Of a stretch of 64,000 nucleotides of DNA, positions 1-13,290 are shown piece after piece. The DNA is from Trogon surrucura. Taxonomy: Eukaryota > Chordata > Aves > Trogoniformes > Trogonidae. Every line of letters starts with the position of its first letter. Position 1 is the first letter of the stretch. The stretch lies in assembly GCA_020746105.1 (NCBI GenBank), contig CM036618.1:118311161-118375160 (forward strand), written 5' to 3'. The position numbers and the translations under genes were made by a program. Under the pieces are notes generated by a model, which was not told the DNA's origin, ran no database searches, and was given only the letters and a program-made list of their open reading frames with translations.

Positions 1-3000
1 TCCAGTAATTTAACAGGAGCTTTAGTTTGAAAAAGATTTGGGTTTTATTACTTTCATTCATCATCATTAACTCATGCCATGTGGCGGAGAGGAGGGAATG
101 ACATATTTCTGCAATTAGATCCAGTATTTTGCATGAAAAAAAATGAGCTGTTACAGCAAATGGTGCTTTTGAAAGAGGGACTGAAACCAACGGAAACAAA
201 AGTTGTGATGTATGCTGAGAAGAGAGGAGTTAAAAAAGGACATTTTTACAATGAAATCTTCTTTAGAGTTGTGTATAGAAATGATTTAGCCTTCTAACCT
301 GTTCCTACTGTGTACTTGGCTTATGTTCAAAAAATATTTTCACCCAGTACCTTGATGCGCTTCTCGGTCGCCTGTTACAAAGATGCTCTGCTTTCTGCTT
401 ACTCTTCAAAGGTGCTCAAAGTACCTTTGCATGGGGCTGCTTCACGTTGCAGGGGGAGCGTGAAATCTCATTTGATTCTGAGCTTGCGTGGGTTCGCTTT
501 GCTGGAATTTCGATTTAGCTCAACCCGACGACTTAACACAAAACACAGCTGGGAAAATCCCCTTTCCTGTGGTGTGGGATGCAGAAGGGGTCGGTTGCTC
601 GGGGTGGCTCGGCTCTGGGCCGAGGCGTGCGCTTCAAGGGTTTCGCTTCACTTTATTTTTTAACCTCTCGCCAAGCTCGTTGGGTTGCAAGGGCCCGATC
701 CTCCTTCCCGTGGAGCCGAAGGGCGCTTTACCGTCAATTCAGATGGGAATAACGTGGGGCCCAACGTTGGTGACGAAACCCAAAACCGGGCGAGCTTTAT
801 GTGGTCGAGTGTTCCTGCCAGCATTCCTCACGACTCCGTGTGTGACACAGGGTCCCTTGCTAATCTACCGAAGAATACCTTTAGACCCAAACATGTATTT
901 TATTTTACGTAGCAGGCTGCGTTTTCAGTAATTTGCCTTTTTTCCCCTCGTATGCGTCTCAGTCTGGTGGATGTTAGCGTGAGCCAGTGCTTGTGATGGC
1001 TTTTGTGCTTCTCTTCTTGGGACGTTGGTTTTCTTTTCTGCATGTTCAATTACATGTGCACATTCATCTGTCATTAGTTCCTGTTCACTGGAGGATATTT
1101 TGTAGAGCTCTTTCTGCAGCGTTCATAATACTCTTAGCCGTGATTTGGATTTCTTACTGACAGCACAAGTTCAATCCTTTTTGCTGCTGGTTTATTCACT
1201 TTCTAGCTCTATCTGGATAAACTGCCTGAAAGTTCGATAGTGGAAGTTTAAAAATTTGGTTGAATTTTTCCCTTCTCATTCAACCATGCGTTGAATTCTG
1301 TTCAAACATATTTATTTGCGCTGACTTTAAGGCATTTAGAAATGTAACCTCCTCATTCATCAGGATTTCTCTAGTGATTGCTTCCTTACGTTGTTGTCAT
1401 AATTCTCACCAGATTTTTTTTTTTTGTTGCTGCTGTTCACTCTTCTTTGGAAAAATGACCCTCATTGTGCTTGTGGGCTCAGAAGGAAGAAAAATGATCA
1501 CGTGTTGTCACATTCAATTCCCTCTGTTAGTAAGAATATATGTGTGTAGATGTGTGTATATATGGATTATCTTTGCATGTGTGATGTCTACTTTGCCTCT
1601 TGTCTTAATTCCTCCTTTTCCCCTGCAACTGCAGTGAACAACCCATCTAGAGATATTGCTGTCCCTGGAGGGGGGACAAAAATGTCGCTGAAACTCAGGT
1701 TGTAACGTTATGTTCTTGTGACCTCGCCAAAGGGCAAGCAAGGAGGAATTCAGACCTAGTTTTCTGGTTTTCTGCTGCATCTTTGGAAGAGCACGATGAC
1801 TTCATTGGACCCTACGAAGGGTAGAACTTGCCTTTTGCGCAAAGGATCTACCCGGGACCTCAGTTTTTACTCCTCATTTCAAACATACGCATAAGTCAGC
1901 GCAAGACTATTGGAGTAAAACCTTTCTGGTTTGACTCTGGGATAGATTTTCACGGTGATGTCTAAAATGCAGTCTCTAGCATTTGGCACAGATGACAAAG
2001 AAGAAATTTCACCCATTAATTTATTTCTTTCACTAATAATTCATCTGGCTATTGATTGAGTTTCAGTTTGGCTCCAGCGCTGCCCTTCATCAGCTTTTGT
2101 AAACATTTTTTTTTCTTATCTGCATGAGTCAGGGCTTGACTTTCTCGCTCTGTGCTATAAATTACACCCGTGTCTCCAGCACCATGCTAGTGCCTGGGAT
2201 TTAGTGAGCAGAGGAAGGAATTTGAGCTAAACTTTTCATCATGGAAGGCTTTGCCTTTTCCATTACTCAAGCTCCACACCAAGACATCTTTCTTTCCGCT
2301 CCTTCAGTACCTTTACAGACAGAAGAGCAACCTGAAACACATTCATTTTCCACCTTTTGGACTCTACGCTTCGGTTTGTAGAGTTACGCTTTAATTAGCA
2401 TTTAAGGTAAAGTGAGGGAAGGTCGAAAGATTGCTCATGTAAGAAGCTTACCCGTAGAAGCAAGCAAGGCTCCCTGCTCCCAGGGGGATTATTAATATGA
2501 GGCGAGTTTACTCTAGAAATTCTAGGATCAGGCCCATGATACCGAATTTGATTTAATTCACTCGTACATAATGATTACCCACAGCTCTGAGCAGATGTAG
2601 TAATGACTACAATTACTTGCAGAACGTTTTTTTATTATGATTAAACCTCTACATGACATTATTCTTGAGGCAGCAGTTTTTAATATTCAGCGTGCTCCCC
2701 TCCCTCATCGACACTGCCTGCGCGCGAGGTTTAGAGGCAGATCTAGAGGTTCAGCAGCCAAAAGCGTTTTGCAACGAGCAAACGTTGGGTTTGCTTGGAG
2801 CCCGCGGATGTACGCACGGGACGCTCAAAAGTCATCAGAATGTGGGTTACCAAATCTCTTCTGTGAAGCCCCTACCAGCTTCAAAGGGAGCACTTTGAGA
2901 ATAATATTGAGTGTGCAAACAAAACTGTCGTCAGGAATTGTCTCACTAAAGCAATGGTGTGGCCACCAACCTGACCTAGAAGTTTGGTCATCCCTTAGGA

Positions 3001-6000
3001 GCTTTTTCCTGGCTCAGGTTGGTTTTGCTGGAGCCAGCACTTTTCTGCGTCCCCGTTCTGCCGGAGTCTCTTTGAGTAATGCTAGAGAAGCCTACAAAGT
3101 GCCTTTTAATTTATTCTTTTGTGAGATGAGGGTAGGAGTTAATTTGAGAGCAGAAGGACTTGCCGTTTGGCTCGAAGTGAGTCGCGTTAGGGGATACGCA
3201 AAGGGTCTGGCGCTCGTGGGCATGGCGAGAGCGCAGAGTGTTTGAACGGGGCGTTTGCCATATGTTTGTCATTCATGTGTGGTGTTTGCCTCATCTTTTA
3301 GCACAGCAAATATTGCAGATAGCCCCGACGGAGATAAATATAACTGAATTTTAAAAAGTCGTTTAATAAGCTTGATTGTTTTATATTTTTTTGGTAAAAA
3401 TTCCTGCTGATAGTTGGAGGCAAGGTTAGAGGAAATCAGGAGGGTGTCATTGTCTGTGGACTAGATGAAGGTTTTCTAATTAAGAGAACAAGTTTTGTCA
3501 GCCGCCTCCTCCCTCAATATTCCCATTTCAGCAAGATGAGAATTGTCAAAAAATACTCACCACGCTTGATTGTGGTTCTTTTATCCGCACAGGGAGGATC
3601 CTTGCATCAAGCAAAGGCATCTGTCACAGCCTTTGTCATTTGTGTTTGTTTCTGGATTTGTTTTTGTGATGCAAGCCGCGACAAAATCTCTGGTCATGAT
3701 GAGGCAATTTTTAAAAGCAATGAATTGCAGTTGTCAGGTGAGAAATTGTTTGCTTGTGGAATTTCTACTCAGCTGGGTGGCCAGGAAAGAACCTGTTAAG
3801 GAACATTTTTGCTTCGTGTTGCTTCATGGCTTATGTTGTCTTGATTTCTAGTTTACGGTAATTTCAGGCATGATCTTGGTTGAAGGAGGTGACCTAAAAA
3901 AAAGAAAAATCTGCAAAATTTGCTACTCACAAACACTTCCTATCGCTCGAAGCGTAGTTTTAAACCACTGCATTGCACCTAGGGCAATGTGATAAAGGAG
4001 CGGAGAGAGGGGAAAAAAAAAAGAGCGATTCACAGCAAAATGGCAAATGGTAAGTATAGGAATTAATTCCTTGCATAAAGTGGGTGAAAGGAGTGTCAGT
4101 ACTCTTAACAATTAAATCCATCTTAATGATTAGCTGCAGTAATGTTCAGGAGCTCTGCATTGATCCCAAGAAGACGACGCGTGTTGCTCAGTGCAGATGA
4201 GTGATGTCGCGGGGTGACGAGTTGATGTCTTTGGACTGAGCCAAGCACCCCGTGTTTTATAACGTGGCGTAAGTGGTCAGGAGGGGTTGGCGTGATCTGC
4301 GGCGTCTAGTGGTGTGCTGATAGCGAGGTGGGTGAGAGCCGACATGATCCTCAAGGTATGGTTTTATAAAAAGTCATTGACCGTTTTAAGGGACGCTCTT
4401 AGCACTACGCGTAGCAAGTTAGGCATAACTGCAAACCAGGAGGCCGTTTGTCATAAAGATTATTACTAGGTGGTTAAGCACTTGAGAGGCTACCACTTGA
4501 TGCAGGACCTTCCCTATAAAAGCTTGGCTCGAGGTCGGTAATTTGCCGATATTCCTAGGTCAGGGGAAAGCAGCTTAAGATCAGAAATAATAACGGAACA
4601 TTTTAGAGCTGACGGTACGACGCCAGAAGCAGGGGAAATATTAATAATTTTCATGGTAAAAAGACCCTATCAGGTTTGGTGGGGGGGGAGGGAAGTCACA
4701 AAGGAATCTAGTTGAAGATTTGAAGAGATACTTCAAAGGACTTCATTAATACAAAAGGAAAGATTAGCCCAAGAACAAAAGAATAGGAGAGGAGATGGCG
4801 AGTACAAAGCCAGCAGAAGAATTATAATAATGTCATACATGGGATGTTTGAGTGAAAACCTGAAGTGAAATTATAACAAAGCTATCTTTAAGCTTTGCAG
4901 ACCAATAAGGTCATGACGGATATTCTCCGAAAAGTTGAGATGAGGGTTTTTACGGGATGTGTCTGTAAAACTCAACTTTCGCTTTTGAGCGCAAACGCGG
5001 CGCCGGCGTGAAGAGCGAAAAGAGAAGGAGCAGAGGACGTGGCAAGACGTCGTGCAGGGGGCTTGCAGCCGTTTTCACACACAGTCTAGGGCTGAGTTCT
5101 TCAGTTCTTTGGGCATTTCGCTGCTTTTGTGAGACAACAGCAACTGTAATTCTTTCTTCTAGGGCTTAGAGCGTAGTCCAAGAGCTTAACAGAACAACGT
5201 GCAGGAAAGCTCATTTGCCTGAGTTTGTATGCAAGTTCACATTTGAAACTGAAGAGCAAACAGTGCCATGAGATACCCATTGTGGCTCATGAATGGAAAA
5301 TGAATTATGTTGTTCGAGTATCATGTTCGCTTGCATATTTCCACGTTGCAGAACAATGGCTTACAAAACACTGCACGCAGCATGCCTATAATTTTGGGTC
5401 GTAGTTGAAGGGCAATTTAGTAATATTGTGCCCAAAGGCTCCGAGCGGCATTGACACAGTTTTGGCCCCCTTGCAACGATCCCTTTTTGAAGACCCAATA
5501 ATGACCTGGTTTATGTCCCAGGGAGCTTCCAATCTGATTGAAGAAAAGATCCGAGAATGCTGATGATAAACAGGAAGGGAAAGAATGGATGGAGGGAAAA
5601 GGAGAATATCTGTTTACCTACTGGTAGTGACAATACCTGTCCTCTTTACAGCTGGGCATATCTTCAACACCGGTGAGTTGATTCCTGCAACATCCACGCT
5701 ACAGCAACGAGGTGTGTTAATTTGGAGGTTCTGCAGCTTGTGTTCAGTTCGTCTCGGTGGCTATAATTTCTTTTGGATGGAAGGAAGAGTGCGTATTTAG
5801 TTTTCTGCTGCTCTTCTTGGTTGTAATTTACTCTTTAGATGCTATAGGCAAGATTGTAGGGGTAGGACATGAGTAAACTGCAGCCAATAGATACTGGGCT
5901 GGTAGGACGGGGCAGGTGGAACGGGTTGAGGCAATGCCTGCCCTTGGATGAGGGGGTAGGTTACTTCTTCCCAAGCTGTTGGCAGAGCAGAGCAAAAGCT

Positions 6001-7348
6001 GGTTCGCTTCTCCCAGGAGAAAGCCAAGGCTGTCGTGTGTGCAAAATTTCGGTTAAAAAAAATATCTTTCTGGAATAAATGGGTGGGAGGCAGTGGTTCT
6101 GTCGAGCAGACCCTGTTAATTGACTTCTTTCCCCAGTGTGCCCACGTTTTTGAAAAGAGGCGCTTTTATACCCACACGCATCTCATTGGCAGCTCTTGTA
6201 AATAATTTCGAACTATTCTCCTCCATCAACATCCTCATTTCTTTGCAGGCTCTTTTCATGTCTTGATTATTTTACTCCGCTGCCCATTGTTTGCAGAGGT
6301 ACTGTACAGACACTATTTTTAGCTGACCATGCAAAATAAATTACTGCTGCTGATTTGGTTGCACTGAGTGCTGTCCTGTTATCAAATAAATTTGCCGTCA
6401 AGTGAATGACCTGTGTTATTGTGCTACATCCCACTTTGTGGATTAAAAAGAGTATTTCTTCTAACTGAATTATCAGGAGAAGCACAAAGAATGCTCTAAG
6501 AATGGACAGCACTTACAGCCACAGCTGTTAACAAACATGGCACATCTGAGATTAAGATGCGAAGGAAGAGCAACTGGGGTTCAATGAATTAAACGGGATC
6601 TGATGACCAAGGTTACAGAGAAAGAGTAGCTTTAAACATGCCTAGAAGAGAAGATGATTTACTATGTATGACTTAAAAGCATAAAATCTTTCAGTGACGC
6701 AGTTCTGAACCAACCACATAAAATGATGATGATGGCCGTTATAAAATGGTTCTGAAGATGGACATGTCTTCTGTACTTTTTTTTTTTTTTTTTTTTGCTC
6801 TTGTGAGTAAATGCATATGTAAGATTTCTGCCAAAATTAGAACGCGTGGCCATCAATCATTTATACTAAGCACAGATAGTCCTGCTCACCTGTCATGGCA
6901 TAAAGTGCATTTTTTTTCTTTTCCGAGCAAGCTGCAGTAAAATGCTTTCTTTTGTTGTGGAATGTAGGTTGTAGGCTTACCGTGTCATTGCTGAATTTTT
7001 ATTTTTTTTTTTTTTTTTTTCTGACTTGAGTTGTAGGGAAACAGAAAATATTTAGTTGGTTGAACTCCTGGTACACCCTGCGTAGCTGTACGTTGTATTT
7101 AGGCTTTCTTAGCTTTACGTACAGTTGGATAAGTTTTAGTTCCTTCTGTCTAGTGCCGTTTTCCTCTAATGGCTGAAGAAATGGAACATTATACCGTGTA
7201 ACGTGTGGGGGTCACATTAATCACAGAAAATTCTTTTAATGTCTCAGAAGCAACCGTCAAACTGGACATACTGAATCTATTTAAACTAAAGCGTGCCATT
7301 TTTTATCTACAGTGATCTTTAATTCACATAAAAGGGTCAAGAAAATGT
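1..7348. other. Unique non-coding sequence, no recognised gene
   Basis: I find no recognisable gene, RNA gene or young transposon here. The longest open frame (2637-3245, plus, 202 codons) shows no known domain, signal peptide or repeat and is best explained by chance. The stretch has many T or A homopolymers (for example around 6777-6796 and 7001-7020), a G-rich run near 4680-4690 and a TATA-like CTATAAAA at 4514-4521 with no supporting gene structure. 2500-2640 is AT-rich with several TAAT cores. Whether it is intron or intergenic cannot be told from the sequence. Confidence 0.6.
4989..5052. other. Short CpG-dense patch
   Basis: About ten CpG dinucleotides fall in some 60 bp, in a window that is otherwise CpG-poor. 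The patch is far shorter than a conventional CpG island and no exon or transcription start can be recognised next to it. It could be a small unmethylated regulatory site or simply a GC-rich fluctuation. Confidence 0.35.
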
Positions 7349-7436
7349 GATTAAGTGACAGTTTTAAAATGTACTATAATATTAAATAGCTTGATTAAGT
7401 GACAACTATAAAATGTAATACAATATTAAGTATCTG
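7349..7436 (+). repeat. Two-copy 44-bp tandem duplication
   Basis: Two adjacent copies (7349-7392 and 7393-7436) both begin GATTAAGTGACA and continue through an AT-rich body ending near AATATTAA. They differ at roughly eight of 44 positions, so the duplication is not recent. It sits in AT-rich unique DNA with no gene nearby. Confidence 0.8.
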
Positions 7437-9439
7437 GCTATGTCCCAAAAGAACTTTAAAGTATTTTGAACGGTTTGGGAATTTTCTAGCCCATCGTGAG
7501 TTACAAAAGAGCATTTTTATTAAATGTAAACAGGTGAACTCAGGGGAAAAAAAAAAAACCAAACAAAAAACACAACGCAAAACCAGATAATGTCTTGTCA
7601 TGGTGCAAATAATGACAATCCTAGCTTGGAATTAAAGTGGCTGCTTTTCCAAACAAGATCTGAAGGAAACGAATAGGGCTCCTCCTAACGGAGCCGCCCC
7701 CCTGAGACCGCAGAAACAAAAGAACCTTCTGGCTGAGGATGTGCGCAGAATAGTACGGCGGCTCAGGTACAGATTTTTGCATTGTGTGCCTACATAAGTG
7801 AGTTGATGTGTTGCTTTCCTGGCTTTTCAAGTGTAAAATACGCGTACGGGGAGTAAAGCCCTCGGAGAGCTCCAGCGAAGCGCTGTTTGTCTCCTACTTC
7901 ATTAGGAGTCCGAGTGCACCGTTGGAAGTTAAAAGTGGTGGGAGGAGAGCGCTCCGAAGTTTGCAGCTTGGTCAGAATATCACCTTTATGATTGCAGAAA
8001 GCATAGACAGTCCAAAGAAAAGGAAGGTGGTTTTCCAGAGAACTGAATTAACAGTTTCCACGTTGGAAAACCCATGGTATTTAGCGGTTGGCTCTCTGGG
8101 TTTTGCCTTCTGTACTGGGTTTAACCTTCGGTTATCTCTTTTTTTTCCAACCAGAAATTGAATGTTTCACGTGTCCCTTTGTGGTTTGAGCGCTGTTTGG
8201 TGTTTTAAGTTCCCTTAGAATTCTCATTTCCCAGCTTTCCCCTAGGTAGAAGTAGCAAATTTGCTGTAATTGGGGGTGGGCATTTGGAAGTGCTATTCTC
8301 GAGCACCTTTAGTGGTTCAGTTTCATCTGTTCTCGGTATTTCCGAAAGCATCCAAACGGGTCGGCAGTTCTCATGCTCAGACGTTTGAAGTAGAGTTTGG
8401 GGGGGTATGGAATGGATTGATAGGAAATGTCCACGGAACAGGGTCAGGTAATTTGCTTATTAAATGTCATCTGATTCTGGGCTTAAGAGGAGCTCTAGCC
8501 CATCTGGTGAACTTTTTTTGCACGTGTCTAACATGTGGTTCAGGGTATGCAACCAGCATCTCCTCTACGTAGATTCGTACGCAGAACAAATGCGAAAGAG
8601 GAAAAAAACTGCCATACTGTGCTGTTTCTGATCACCGAAATCTGGAGTTTTTCAGTCAGATGCTAAGCAAATTTTTACACGCATTTTCCAATTTCTTCGT
8701 GTTGAGCAGTGCTTGCCTTTTGTGTTTTGGCTGGAGATCGGGTACGGTTTTCCCTTAAATATTTTGAGCCGCTCTGGAGTTGCAGAAGCATCCGTCACAG
8801 ATGAAAATACTATAACTATGTTTCTTTGTAATCCATTCGTTGGTTTATGGAGCCCAAATCCTCAGGAGAGGGTCACAAATCCACATAATGTTCGTACGTG
8901 CTGGCTTTTGCATTTGGATCTCTGATGGGGCTGACAGATGTGCAAAATCCCATCTAGCCAGATATCTCCCTCCTGACCGCACAGTCCGAGGAGCTCGAGA
9001 GCACACATTACTCCAGCCTAGAATCTAGGCTAATAACTTTCACTCCTGAGCTGCTATCCTATGGATTAATATTTTTAAGCAATATTCTTACAAAGTTCTG
9101 GACAACATAAACGCTTGCTTTCTCAGAAATACAATAATTAAACAACTTGTCGGCTAGGTAGGTAACGCAGCACAAACGAAACTCAATACGCCAGCTGCTC
9201 TGCTGCAAAATTTGAAATACAAACTTTGGTGTTACTTGATGACGAGGGAACCGTCATGGCGGATGGGCTGTGAGATCCATCAAGACTTGTGTGGTGTGTT
9301 TAGAAATATCCGCGAGCGGAGGCTCCAGAAAAAGATCTGGGAAGCTAGAATGTGGGTCTCTGCCACTCGCTGTTGGGTTTCAATACTAGAATTTAACTTT
9401 TTAAGAGGAGGCTCCAGGCTTTGTGCTGGAGTCTAAGAC
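7437..9439. other. Unique non-coding sequence
   Basis: No gene or transposon is recognised between the tandem duplication and the CR1 element downstream. Open frames on both strands (for example 7808-8161 plus) have no recognisable domain. An A-rich run near 7549-7560 is simple sequence. Confidence 0.5.
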
Positions 9440-9703
9440 ACCCGCAGAGATGCTTGAAACTGGAACGTAAGAGGTTCCGCTTAAACTCGAGAAGAAACTT
9501 CTTCTCAGTGAGGGTGACGGAGCACTGGAACAGGCTGCCCAGGGAGGTTGTGGAGTCTCCTTCTCTGGAGACATTCAAGACCCGCCTGGACACGTTCCTG
9601 TGTAGCATTATCTGGGCGTTCCTGCTCTGGCAGGGGGATTGGACTTGATGATCTTTCGAGGTCCCTTCCAATCCCTAACGTTCTGTGATTCTATGATTCT
9701 ATG
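9440..9703 (+). mobile_element. CR1 LINE, 5'-truncated 3' end (plus strand)
   Basis: This is the 3' end of a chicken-repeat-1 family non-LTR retrotransposon. The frame 9421-9648 contains the conserved C-terminal segment of the CR1 reverse transcriptase, with FRLNSRRNFF, then HWNRLPREVV and SLETFKTRLD, ending in a stop at 9648. After it come the usual 3' untranslated motifs (GGATTGGACTTGATGATC, GGTCCCTTCCA), and the element ends in two copies of the ATTCTATG-type tail that CR1 uses instead of poly(A). The extreme 5' truncation is normal for CR1. It has no internal promoter and cannot move by itself. Confidence 0.93.
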
Positions 9704-11920
9704 CTCCAATGTGTTGACTCTGTGTGGGACACAGTTACCTGTGGTGGCTGGGCTCCTGGATAGAGTATAACCCCGTCGATGTTTGCAGTTAAACGTGCCA
9801 CCACTTGCCTTTGGAGGAGTTCAGGTAGTTGGCTTGGATGGGCAGAAGTCGCCCTGAACATCCGCTCGCCTGCACCGTGACGTTACCAAGGATGACTTTT
9901 GGAGCGAAATTGCTTATAGCCGAAAAATATCAATCTCCACAATGGGCAAAACCCCACAAAATTCGTGTAGCTGCTTCAGCTATTGTGCAGCTCCCAAGGG
10001 AAAAAAAAAAAAAAAAGAAAACCGAATTGTCTCCATCTCTTCTTAGAACAAGAATCCCTACGTTGGTTGATATGGCCGCAGATGGTTTGTAAATACTTGA
10101 GCCAGAGATGGTGATGATGATGATTTTAATTTTGTAGGTAATGTGCACGGTTATTAGAAAATGCTGAGATCGTATTGGTGGTGTTTTGTGGGGTCTTTTT
10201 CACCATCAGCCTATTTTCTCCGAGGTGCTTTGTCCATTTAGGGAGAAATGGGATTTCCGACGTGCTGGTGTGTTTTCACACGACTCGCTCCATCTCTGCT
10301 GTCATGGATGGGGATAAAGGTAGTTCTGTGGAGCAACAGGTGCTTGCTCCAGGATCCACTGGAGCTGATGTCAGTATTTCAATAGGCAAAAGATTCATCT
10401 AGGTGGCTTTTTCTTCTGCGGAGGACAACTAACTGAGTTTTAAAGATGGTTAAGCAGTTGCAGCTTGTGAAGAAACAGCATCAAGGCGAAGAGAGAAGCC
10501 AACAGAGCACATCTCCATCCAGGACCGGGGTTTCTCAAGGAGTGCGGGACGAGACGGGAGCAGGATCCTTGTTTCAGGATCCTTGTCTCCCATTAGATTG
10601 GATCCGACTGCGCGTTACCGAGCTCCTCTGCTTGTGGAGCATCACGCAAACTCCTGCGTGGGAAAGGCAACCCAGCTTGTTTTTTTTTTTGCAGCTGGCG
10701 GTGGTAGTGTACGCACAGCGGGGATGTTTTCTTTCGCGATGAATCCAGGCAGTGAGTAAAGATAAATACCTACCAAGTAATAGTCACCCCCACCTTCTCC
10801 CAATCAACTAGCTGTCAGTTGGGTCTTGCATTTTTCCTCGGCTAACTAGGATGGTGTTGAAAAATATGAGCTCCCATCCTTGAGTAATCTTGAAGCAAAT
10901 TGAAATCCACGCTGGGAACCCGATGCGCTTGCTTTAGCTGACTTGCTGGCAGCATGTAAATTATTTTAATTACAACTTGTATTCCGTGCTCTGCAGGACT
11001 TGATCCTGCAATGCTGTAACAGTCCAAGTGCCTGAGATTTGATTGGGGGGTGCTGTCCCCAAGTTCGTGTGAACATTTAAAACCAAAGTGAGCTGGAAGG
11101 GCCTGATCCAAAATGCTCTGATGGGAAAAAGTCTTTCGTCGGCTTGGGTCCAGAACGAGGTATTTGTTTTGACTGATTTCATCTTTTCTTCTCCTTCAGT
11201 ACTTTTCTGGTTTCTGTTTTATGTATTCCAAGTTCGAATGGATCGGATAAAATTTTTGCCAAATGTTTTTCCTCTTGTGAATCGACTGCTTCACATCTGA
11301 GCGATGCTACTTCTGACTGGCCACAGAAGTCACCTGCTGGCGCTTCTGTTCCGCGATTGGACGTATAGAAATATTCTTCCAAAATAAATAACGGCATTTG
11401 CTTTGACATTTGTTTTCTGCAAATGTTTGTGCCAGATTGTGTGGCTGAAGTGAACGGGTATTTTTATCTGCATTACTCACCCAAATCTAACTTTAAATCT
11501 CCAAGGAAGAGAGAGGTGGGAGTTTGCATAGTTTGCGCTCGTCTTAGTTGAAGATGTACGTTAGGACTCCGAAGTCAGATCCTTTTAGTACCCTTCTTAA
11601 TGATGAATAATTAAGTTAAAACATAAGTTGGAAATATCTTGACATTGTTAGTAACAAATGAGTTTATTTTTTTACTATATTTTTTTTTTTCTTTTGACTT
11701 CTTTTGGGCACCATTGGCCAAGGTTGCTGAAATGACAGTGGTGGCATTATCAAAATAATAGAGGCTGGGGTTTTCAGAGGGACCCAAGGAAGGAGAGCCT
11801 CCCACTGACATTCTGTGGCATAACCTGTTTATTGTCAGGGTCTTGCATTATAGCCTGTTTTGTGAATGCATTTTTGAGGCCGTGTCGTACCACAGACATA
11901 AATATTTATAGCTGGGGCTC
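9704..11920. other. Unique non-coding sequence
   Basis: No gene is recognised. Local features are an A-rich run near 10000-10015, a two-copy 14-bp duplication of CAGGATCCTTGTNT at 10561-10588 and a T run near 10680. Open frames on both strands lack any known domain. Confidence 0.5.
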
Positions 11921-11924
11921 TGGT

Positions 11925-12025
11925 CCTGCCTTTGCTTGTGCATGTATCTAACTTAAACACGTGTGAGTATTCCCCTTGGCTCCAACAGGGCTATTTGCAT
12001 TCATAAAACTGAGGATGCATCTGGC
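11925..12025 (+). repeat. Ancient sauropsid interspersed-repeat relic (family not named)
   Basis: The stretch contains, in order, CTCTGGTCCTGCC, GTGCATG, an AACTTAAACACGTG segment, GAGTATTCCCCTTGG and GGGCTATTTGCATTCATAAA. From memory this order matches a widespread, heavily decayed palindromic repeat of bird, crocodile and turtle genomes, in which motifs of the CCCATTGACTTCAATGGG type sit between inverted arms. I do not assert a family name. The arms suggest a MITE-like DNA element, but that is inference. Confidence 0.42.
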
Positions 12026-13240
12026 ATTTTTTGCACGGGGTAGTTAATAATTCTGCTGTGTTAGACTGCAGATGCAGTTTTGCGGGTGAAAAACCGTGCC
12101 GCTACCCGAAAAGGTGAGGTGCTGTATCAATCGCTGCTTCTGCGACCTTCGTTTTTGTACCCAGCCCATAGCCCCAGGGTAGCAAACCTGGGCTGCTGCC
12201 CCACCTCGGACACACTGACCATCTCTTCGTTCGTTCCCTATGAATTTTTTATAGCCGCCGTCTTTGTAAGATACGAAGCAAAGAGACAGATGCAAAGTTG
12301 GCCATCAGTTTTCTAATGGAGCGAGAGCATAATTAATCAGGAGTAACACCTAAGAATAACTGGTGCAGAAGGGGATTTCCCAGGGAGGTAACGTAACCTC
12401 CTCAAGATGTAAGTCAACTTGTATTAATCACACGATAAAATTAGTGACACTTTGCCTTTGCAACCTTTTAGATTTGTTAGCCGGCAACTTTCTAGCTTAT
12501 TATTCAGATTTGTGCTTGGGTTTTGGTTTTTTTTTTTTTTCGATAAGGACGAATGGACTATTAGGCCAGAGATCAAAAGTCACCGAGTCAAACAGAAATG
12601 CCAAACCCCAATTCTGCTGGTGACGAGAGACAAATTATTTGCATGGCGACAGGGACAGAGCGTCATCGGAACGGCAAGTGTCGCGTCCCCTTGACAGCTC
12701 TGACGGGATTATTAATGTGCAGCGAGCAGGCATCGGGGCTGAGCTCTGGTGTGAAAACTGTGTCCTCTTTGCTGCCAGCAGTGAATGGCGCTAAATGGGG
12801 TCATAACTTTCTCTTCAGACTCTTGCAAAAAAAAAAAAAAAAGCCCTTTTGGAAGTCGTATGGCTGAGAATGGGCTCAAACCTGGAACTGCTCTGATTAG
12901 GTTTTTTTACTGAGTCTGTGGCAATACCGTAAATAAACCCAAGAATAAGTTAGTGTGCAAACTATATATTTTTAGAGACTACAATAATGTGTCTAATGTC
13001 TGTGGCCATCTTATTCCGGGAGCAGCCGTGTATTATTAGTCGTTTATCCCACAGTATTCCTAGCAGAGAGGTAAGGCAGTGCATTGGACAGTCACATCTT
13101 ATCACATTTATTTTTTTTTAACACCCTTTCTCAGAAGATTTTAGTTACGGTTTTCGCTGTTATTCACAGCCCTTAGCAAGTGCTTACAGGTAAATGCATG
13201 TTCTGAGCAGTTTTCTGGAGGAGAGAAAAAAAAAAAAGAA
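12026..13240. other. Unique non-coding sequence
   Basis: I see no gene or recognisable transposon. There are T-rich and A-rich runs near 12525-12540 and 12827-12841. 12940-13040 is AT-rich and CpG-poor. Confidence 0.45.
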
Positions 13241-13242
13241 GA

Positions 13243-13290
13243 GCCTTAAACACATGCTTGAATGCTTTTGTGAACCCGGACCTAAGACAG
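13243..13290 (+). repeat. Ancient interspersed-repeat relic, same type as at 11.9 kb
   Basis: The segment contains CCTTAAACACATGCTTGAATG, then GCTTTTGTGAACC and GGACCTAAG. This matches the arm of the same old sauropsid palindromic repeat recognised at 11925-12025 (recalled motif order: a TTAAGCACATGCTTAAGTGC-like arm, then GAATCGGGACC). The copy is short and decayed. The call rests on memory of the motif, not on a database match. Confidence 0.38.

Noticed and set aside
2637-3245. 202-codon open frame on the plus strand
   Set aside because: No recognisable domain, no signal peptide and no splice context; a chance frame is the simplest reading.
4510-4570. LTR promoter (CTATAAAAGCTT with downstream sequence)
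   Set aside because: No paired LTR, primer-binding site, polypurine tract or retroviral coding motif could be found nearby.
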